This document shows, piece by piece, positions 5,037 to 9,497 of a stretch of 9,497 nucleotides of DNA (the first letter of the stretch is position 1; each line of letters starts with the position of its first letter). The DNA comes from an uncultured Chloracidobacterium sp. (GTDB lineage: Bacteria; Acidobacteriota; Blastocatellia; Pyrinomonadales; Pyrinomonadaceae). The notes beneath the pieces are model-generated. The model ran no database searches. It was not told the DNA's origin and saw only the letters and a list, made by a program, of their open reading frames with translations. The stretch spans positions 1 through 9,497 of the forward strand of contig CALDGX010000035.1 in assembly GCA_937941715.1 (NCBI GenBank), in the 5' to 3' direction. A program made the translations under genes and the position numbers.

Positions 5037-6341
5037 TCTTGTCAGCCGATAGATCAACAATGCCGCACGTTTAGTCAGCATCGGCAGTGTGCTGAGATCG
5101 GCGGACTCGCCCTTTGCATGAGAGGCACGTGTGCCGCCGATCCCGATCCCGTCAAGGCTCGGTACGATGTCCGCAACGAATGCGATGTCGCCTGCACCGC
5201 GTTCACCGGGATCGAGGGCTTCGACAGTGCCGAAACCGAGATCCTTGCTGGCTCGGTCAAGCTCGGAAAGCAGTTTGTAGTTGCCCTCGTTCGGTGACAT
5301 CGCCGGTAATCCGTCCTCAAATGTTATCTTTGCTGTTGTCCCGGCGAGGCTCTTGCTGACGATCTCGGTCATGCGGGCACGAGCCGAAAGTTTTTGCTCT
5401 TCGCTTATGAACCGGAGATCACCGTTAACAACGGCCTTGGCCGCAACGACGTTTGTCTTTCCCGAAGCTCGGCCGTCCGCGTCCTTGGTCACAACCGTCG
5501 TTCCGCCAACGATAAGCGACGGATTGAACGTGAGATATTTTTCCTTGCTGAGCGCAAGACGAAATTCATTCAATATTCGGGCGGCTTCGAAGACGGCACC
5601 ATCGCCCATTCCTTCACGGAATATCTGGCCGGAATGACCGGTTTTCGCCGTGACCTCGAGTTTCCACGAGCTGAATCCGCGGCGCCCGACGGTCGCCGTG
5701 TTCAGCACGGTCCCTTCAAAGCTAAGTGCGGCATCGCTGCGTTTCGCAGCGGCGACCATGTCGCGGCGGCTGATCTCGATAGGGTCAGCGGTATCCTCTT
5801 CATCCCCGGTAAACATTACGATGATCCGGGAATCTTTCAATGCCCCGACGGAATGGAGGGCTTTGAGGGCTTGTATGATGATCAGGTTGCCGCCCTTCAT
5901 GTCTCCGACACCTGTACCAAAGGCTCGGGTGCCGTCAAGTTTGTAAGGTTCACCCCGGAGGACAGTGTCCAAATGACCAAGCAGCAATATCCGTTTGCCG
6001 CGTGTTCCGGTCGACTCGGCGACAAGGTGGCCGGCTCGCTTGAGTTCCGGCGGGAGGTCGATCCAGGCCGTCTTCATCCCGAGTGATTCAAGTTCCTTTC
6101 GGTAAAGGTCGCCGACGCGCCTGACACCGGCCAGATCTTCGGTCGGGCTTTCGATGTTTACTGACGCTTCAAGCAGCGAGATCGCGGACGCGCTATTCCG
6201 GTCGATATAGTCAACTATCTTTTTCTCGTCGGCGTTCAGTGTTTGGCCAATGACGGCAACGGCGCATGCGGCAGTCAAAATCGCCGTGAACAAGCCCGTA
6301 TAGAATCTACTATCTTTGAATTTGGACATCTTGGTACTCAT
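5034..6341 (-). CDS. Exported M20-family metallopeptidase (ArgE/DapE/carboxypeptidase G2-like)
   Basis: Zinc-dependent exopeptidase/amidohydrolase of the M20 superfamily, 435 residues. The metal site is complete: H123 in 'LLGHLDTV', bridging D147 in 'GVGDMKGG', catalytic E181 and ligand E182 in 'TGDEED', E209 in 'SFEG', and H408 in 'ASHAKGE'. H236 in 'KTGHSG' marks the inserted dimerisation domain (about 220-335). A hydrophobic segment at residues 14-32 indicates a signal peptide or N-terminal anchor; C26 lacks a classical lipobox. The substrate is not fixed by sequence; overall pattern is closest to glutamate carboxypeptidase-type members. It starts 4 bp after the stop of the serine hydrolase gene with no clear Shine-Dalgarno, suggesting translational coupling. 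An in-frame ATG four codons later is an alternative start. Confidence 0.92.
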   Translation of the reverse strand: MSTKMSKFKDSRFYTGLFTAILTAACAVAVIGQTLNADEKKIVDYIDRNSASAISLLEASVNIESPTEDLAGVRRVGDLYRKELESLGMKTAWIDLPPELKRAGHLVAESTGTRGKRILLLGHLDTVLRGEPYKLDGTRAFGTGVGDMKGGNLIIIQALKALHSVGALKDSRIIVMFTGDEEDTADPIEISRRDMVAAAKRSDAALSFEGTVLNTATVGRRGFSSWKLEVTAKTGHSGQIFREGMGDGAVFEAARILNEFRLALSKEKYLTFNPSLIVGGTTVVTKDADGRASGKTNVVAAKAVVNGDLRFISEEQKLSARARMTEIVSKSLAGTTAKITFEDGLPAMSPNEGNYKLLSELDRASKDLGFGTVEALDPGERGAGDIAFVADIVPSLDGIGIGGTRASHAKGESADLSTLPMLTKRAALLIYRLTR

Positions 6342-6345
6342 TTGA

Positions 6346-7623
6346 TCAGTCTATCAACGATCGATAGACGATCGCTCTCAGTTTGGCGAAATCATCAATG
6401 TTGCCGGCCGGGATAAGCTGCGTGAAATAAACGACGACCAGCTTTTCCTTCGGGTCTACCCAATAGGTCGAGTGGTACGCGCCGCCCCAACCGAACTCGC
6501 CGACCGACGAAGGTGATCCATATGCACCAACATCCTTGACGACAGAAAAGCCCAATCCGAATCCCATGCCGTCGCGATCATAGGGGATCTTGCGAAGATG
6601 ATCCGACGTCATCAGTTCAACCGATTTTCGGCTGAGGATCCTGACACCGTCGAGTTCACCGTTGTTCAGGAGCATTTGCAAAAACCGGGCATAGTCATTT
6701 GCGGTCGATAAGAGCCCGGCACCGCCGGAAAAACTCTTTTTGGGGCCGACGAGGTATGAGCCCTGACCGACACCTAAACCCGGCGAAGGTGCACGTTCTA
6801 TCGCTGGCCCTTTGGCCGAATAGACGGTGGCGAGCCGATCTGCCTGATCGGCTTTTAGATAAAACGAGGTGTCGTTCATTTTAAGCGGTCTCGTTATTCG
6901 CTCAAGTATGAACCTATCGAGCGGCATTCCGCTGACCTTTTCGATCACAGCCCCGAGGATGTCGGTCGAATATCCGTAAATGAAACGTTCGCCGGGTTGA
7001 GCGTCCATCGGCAGGGCAGCCATCCGCTTAACGGTTTCAGCGACCGGTTCGTCGCGGTCCGCAAAGTACCATCCGGTGATCTTGGCTGCCTCCCATTTGT
7101 CCTTGGCAGGGCCGGTCCCGTAACTGATCCCCGATGTATGTGTCAGAAGGTCACGGATCGTTATCGCACGTTTTGCTTTGACGATCTCATATCCGCCGCC
7201 GTCCTTCGGAACGGCAACTGTCGTGTTGGCAAATTCGGGTAAATATTTACTCAGCGGGTCAGAGAGCAGGAGTTTACCCTCTTCCTGCATCATCATAATG
7301 CCGACGCTGGTCAGGGCCTTGCTCTGCGACGCGATCCGAAATATCGTGTCGTTACGCATCGGGGACCTCGACTCGACGTCTCGTGCGCCAAAGGCGTTAA
7401 CGTACGCGACCTTTCCCCTACGAAGCACCATCGCGACCCCGCCGGCGAGACGCCCGTCGTTTACATAGCCATTCAGGACGCTCGACAGGTTATCGAGGGC
7501 CTCGGGTGACATCCCGAGTTCCTGCGGTTTGGCTTTCGGTAGTTGCTGACCGGAAGTGAGGAGCGTGAGTATAAAAATACACGCGATGACGAACGGTGCG
7601 GTTATGCGGAGGCGGTTCTTCAT
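6346..7623 (-). CDS. Exported serine hydrolase, beta-lactamase class C / EstB-like family
   Basis: Penicillin-binding-protein-like serine hydrolase of 425 residues (Pfam Beta-lactamase fold). The nucleophile motif SxxK is S99-Q-S-K102 in 'FRIASQSKALTS'; the tyrosine motif is Y216-G-Y in 'GERFIYGYSTDILG', matching the 'YSxATDxLG' style of esterase-type members. The third motif is a W-G-G (379-381) in 'GEFGWGGAYHSTYWVDP' instead of KTG. The N-terminus has a charged start and hydrophobic residues 8-23 ending 'LTSGQQ', a likely Sec signal; 'VIAC' at 12-15 resembles a lipobox but sits too early. The motifs favour an esterase, amidase or peptidase rather than a true antibiotic-resistance beta-lactamase. 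It is the first gene of a two-gene operon with the M20 peptidase 4 bp downstream, suggesting linked substrates. Confidence 0.92.
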   Translation of the reverse strand: MKNRLRITAPFVIACIFILTLLTSGQQLPKAKPQELGMSPEALDNLSSVLNGYVNDGRLAGGVAMVLRRGKVAYVNAFGARDVESRSPMRNDTIFRIASQSKALTSVGIMMMQEEGKLLLSDPLSKYLPEFANTTVAVPKDGGGYEIVKAKRAITIRDLLTHTSGISYGTGPAKDKWEAAKITGWYFADRDEPVAETVKRMAALPMDAQPGERFIYGYSTDILGAVIEKVSGMPLDRFILERITRPLKMNDTSFYLKADQADRLATVYSAKGPAIERAPSPGLGVGQGSYLVGPKKSFSGGAGLLSTANDYARFLQMLLNNGELDGVRILSRKSVELMTSDHLRKIPYDRDGMGFGLGFSVVKDVGAYGSPSSVGEFGWGGAYHSTYWVDPKEKLVVVYFTQLIPAGNIDDFAKLRAIVYRSLID

Positions 7624-7646
7624 AAGTTACTCAGTTAAAGGGCTTG

Positions 7647-7676
7647 ATTATATATCCATTTCGCTGAGGGCTTCAA
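7647..7676 (-). promoter_or_regulatory. Sigma70-like promoter of the serine hydrolase/M20 operon
   Basis: Read on the minus strand, TTGAAG (7676-7671) and a perfect TATAAT (7652-7647) are separated by 18 bp. Transcription would start near 7640, giving a short leader of about 16 nt before the ATG at 7623. The ribosome binding site in that leader is weak (only TGAG). Confidence 0.55.
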
Positions 7677-7751
7677 TTTCACTGCCTAAAATCGCCAATC
7701 CTACAAAAATGTCGTAAAACCAAAAAAAATCTTGCCGCCGGTTCGGATGCC

Positions 7752-7780
7752 TTTCAAGTGTGTTTTGGTTGGTCTAGAAT
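7752..7780 (+). promoter_or_regulatory. Possible promoter of glnA
   Basis: TTTCAA (7752-7757) and TAGAAT (7775-7780) are spaced by 17 bp. The -10 has one mismatch from consensus but the -35 matches only three positions. The leader to the ATG at 7861 would be about 75 nt. I looked for a sigma54-type GG/GC element, common upstream of glnA in Proteobacteria, and saw none in this 237-bp gap. Confidence 0.3.
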
Positions 7781-7860
7781 CTCATTTTTAGAGGACGGCG
7801 GGTCCGCTAAATTCGTCATAACAACTATAGTTTTTTACACATCGACCAATCAGGAGAATT

Positions 7861-9282
7861 ATGAACGCTAAAAATGTTTTGAGTTATGCCGCCGATCAGG
7901 AGGCTCGATTCGTCTCGGTCCGATTCACGGATCTGATCGGATCGTGGCACCATCTGACATTTCCGATCGAAATGCTCTCGGAGGACAGTTTTGAGGATGG
8001 TTTCGGTTTTGATGCATCGAGTTTGCGTGGATGGGCCGCGATCCATGAGTCTGACATGCTGCTTGTCCCCGATCCGTCACGCTTCTGGATCGACCCGTTT
8101 ACCGAGGACACGACGCTCTGCCTGATCGCTAACGCAGTGGATCCGATCACGAAGGAAGGCTATTGGCTGGATCCGCGTTCGATAGCGCAGCGGGCCGAGA
8201 GCTACCTGAAGTTTACCGGCATTGCCGACACTATCTTCGTCGGCCCCGAGGCCGAGTTCTTTGTATTTGATGAGGCCCGATATCACAATGACCAGAATTC
8301 GGCCGGGTATATGGTCGATTCGGATGAGGGCCATTGGAACTCGGGCAGAAAGTCGGGAGAATTGGGCCGCAACAACGGCTACCACATTCGGCCGAAAGAG
8401 GGCTACGTCCCGGTCGCGCCGCTCGACACCCTGATCGACATCCGAAATACGATCTCGTCGATCCTCGGCGAGGTCGGGATCAACGTCGAATGCCACCATC
8501 ACGAGGTCGCGACTGCCGGTCAGTGTGAGATCGACTTCAAATTCTCAAACCTGCTGCACACCGCCGACAACCTGATGTTGTTCAAGTATGTCGTCAAAAA
8601 CACAGCGCATGCCGCGGGTAAGACGGCGACGTTTATGCCCAAGCCGATCTTCGGCGATAACGGCTCGGGGATGCACTGCCACCAGTCGCTGTGGAAGGAC
8701 GGCGTGCCGCTCTTTGCGGGCGATCAGTACGCCGGACTTTCGGAAATGGCAAAATTCTACATCGGCGGCCTGCTGAAGCATGCTCCGGCCCTGGTCGGGT
8801 TTGCCGCTCCGACGACAAACAGCTACAAACGCCTGGTTCCGGGATTTGAAGCACCGGTCAATCTGGCATACTCGGCCCGAAACCGTTCGGCGGCGGTCCG
8901 TATCCCGATGTTCTCTTCATCACCGAAGGCAAAACGTCTCGAATTTCGTCCGCCCGATCCGTCGTGCAACCCATACATCACGTTTGCGGCCCTTTTGATG
9001 GCCGGCCTCGACGGCATTCAGAACCGAATTGATCCCGGCGAACCGCTCGATAAGGACATCTATGACCTTCCGCCCGAGGAACTTAAGAACGTACCGTCGC
9101 TCCCGGGCAGCCTTGACGAGGCGCTCGACGCACTCGAGAAAGATCACGAATTCCTGCTCAAGGGTGATGTTTTCTCGGCATCGTTGATCGAACGGTGGAT
9201 CCGTTACAAACGCGAGAATGAGATCACCCCGCTTAGGCTGCGGCCGCATCCGCTCGAATTTTCGATGTACTACGATATTTAA
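7861..9282 (+). CDS. glnA: Type I glutamine synthetase, GSI-beta subclass
   Basis: Makes glutamine from glutamate, ammonia and ATP; cytoplasmic dodecamer and entry point of ammonium assimilation. Length of 473 residues is close to the 469 of the E. coli enzyme. Visible active-site landmarks: D51 in 'GFDASSLRGW', E130 and E132 in 'VGPEAEFFVFD', E215 and E223 in 'HHEVATAGQCEIDF', H272 in 'NGSGMHCHQSLW', E330 in 'VPGFEAPVNLAYS', R342 in 'RNRSA', and E361/R363 in 'LEFRPPDPS'. The roughly 25-residue insertion after residue 140 and Y401 in 'DKDIYDLPPEE' (adenylylation site, Y397 in E. coli) place it in GSI-beta, implying control by reversible adenylylation; glnE and glnB are not in the window. AGGAG lies 4 nt before the ATG. 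It is monocistronic, ending at a strong terminator. Confidence 0.98.
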   Translation: MNAKNVLSYAADQEARFVSVRFTDLIGSWHHLTFPIEMLSEDSFEDGFGFDASSLRGWAAIHESDMLLVPDPSRFWIDPFTEDTTLCLIANAVDPITKEGYWLDPRSIAQRAESYLKFTGIADTIFVGPEAEFFVFDEARYHNDQNSAGYMVDSDEGHWNSGRKSGELGRNNGYHIRPKEGYVPVAPLDTLIDIRNTISSILGEVGINVECHHHEVATAGQCEIDFKFSNLLHTADNLMLFKYVVKNTAHAAGKTATFMPKPIFGDNGSGMHCHQSLWKDGVPLFAGDQYAGLSEMAKFYIGGLLKHAPALVGFAAPTTNSYKRLVPGFEAPVNLAYSARNRSAAVRIPMFSSSPKAKRLEFRPPDPSCNPYITFAALLMAGLDGIQNRIDPGEPLDKDIYDLPPEELKNVPSLPGSLDEALDALEKDHEFLLKGDVFSASLIERWIRYKRENEITPLRLRPHPLEFSMYYDI

Positions 9283-9303
9283 TATCAAATGTCGGAACCG
9301 ACG

Positions 9304-9341
9304 AAGGCTGTCCGGGACGCGAGCCCCGGACGGCCTTTTTC
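9304..9341 (+). terminator. Intrinsic terminator of glnA
   Basis: GGCTGTCCGGG (9306-9316) and CCCGGACGGCC (9325-9335) form an 11-bp stem with one G-T wobble and an 8-nt loop, followed by TTTTTC. Two outer A-T pairs (9304-9305 with 9336-9337) can extend it. It starts about 22 nt after the glnA stop. No U-run is present on the other strand, so it acts on plus-strand transcripts. Confidence 0.9.
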
Positions 9342-9413
9342 AATATTGTGACGTGCAGTCGATATGGCCTTGTAATTGCAGGTTTGATTACCGATCTGTC
9401 ATTTTCCGGTACT

Positions 9414-9497
9414 CGAATACGGCATTCCGATCCTTGAATGCGGCATTCCAACCCTGGAATACGGCATTCCAACCCTCGAATACGGTATTCCAACCCT
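9414..9497. repeat. 21-bp tandem repeat, four units, running off the window end
   Basis: Four consecutive 21-bp units start at 9414, 9435, 9456 and 9477. They share GAATRCGGYATTC followed by CSATCCT or CAACCCT and differ at a few positions; units 2-4 are the most similar. Each unit holds a short dyad GAAT-N5-ATTC, extended to GGAAT/ATTCC in unit 3. Because 21 is a multiple of three, the minus strand reads as a seven-residue periodic frame (GLECRIP-like), but it has no ribosome binding site and its frame runs back into the glnA 3' end, so I regard it as non-coding. The array continues beyond 9497, so copy number is unknown. Confidence 0.85.

Noticed and set aside
6346..7623. Antibiotic-resistance beta-lactamase
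   Set aside because: The SxxK serine hydrolase core is present, but the YGYSTD motif and W-G-G in place of KTG point to esterase/peptidase-type members of the fold; no resistance claim can be made.
9233..9493. 86-codon minus-strand frame with a seven-residue repeat (GLECRIP-like)
   Set aside because: The periodicity follows from the 21-bp DNA repeat; the frame runs antisense through the glnA terminator and 3' end and has no ribosome binding site.

Overview
The window looks like a chromosomal stretch of a moderate-GC Gram-negative-type bacterium. The gene content and the style of the secreted proteins (a short exported protein with a 'DSPWAK' segment, serine hydrolases and M20 peptidases with export signals, an adenylylatable class I-beta glutamine synthetase) suggest Acidobacteriota, perhaps a Blastocatellia-like lineage. 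That placement is inference from protein style; there is no rRNA or other marker here to confirm it.

Layout: positions 1-1072 hold no protein gene I can support but carry many inverted repeats. These include a roughly 80-nt imperfect hairpin (93-173), strong short hairpins at 267-296 and 754-817, a 12-bp inverted repeat at 448-490, and two copies of a 16-bp palindrome TCACCCAWWTGGGTGA whose centres are exactly 350 bp apart (673-688 and 1023-1038). Next, on the minus strand, is a PAS-like/LuxR-HTH transcription factor (1073-2206). A gene-poor 523-bp gap separates it from the divergent rimO (2730-4103), the ribosomal protein S12 methylthiotransferase. A small secreted protein of unknown function follows (4196-4984) and ends at a clear hairpin terminator. 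Convergent to it, on the minus strand, is a two-gene operon: a beta-lactamase-fold serine hydrolase (6346-7623) followed 4 bp later by an exported M20-family metallopeptidase (5034-6341). A good sigma70-like promoter lies just upstream of the operon. Divergent from it is glnA (7861-9282), type I glutamine synthetase, closed by a strong intrinsic terminator. The window ends inside a 21-bp tandem repeat (9414-9497) whose units each contain a short dyad.

How the parts may work together: rimO and glnA are housekeeping genes (ribosome modification, ammonium assimilation). The hydrolase/peptidase pair looks like an exported unit for processing peptides or amide/ester substrates. The most interesting part is the left end, where a LuxR-family regulator sits beside two near-identical palindromes of operator type within a hairpin-rich non-coding kilobase. 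This could be a local regulatory circuit, possibly producing non-coding RNA, but that is inference.
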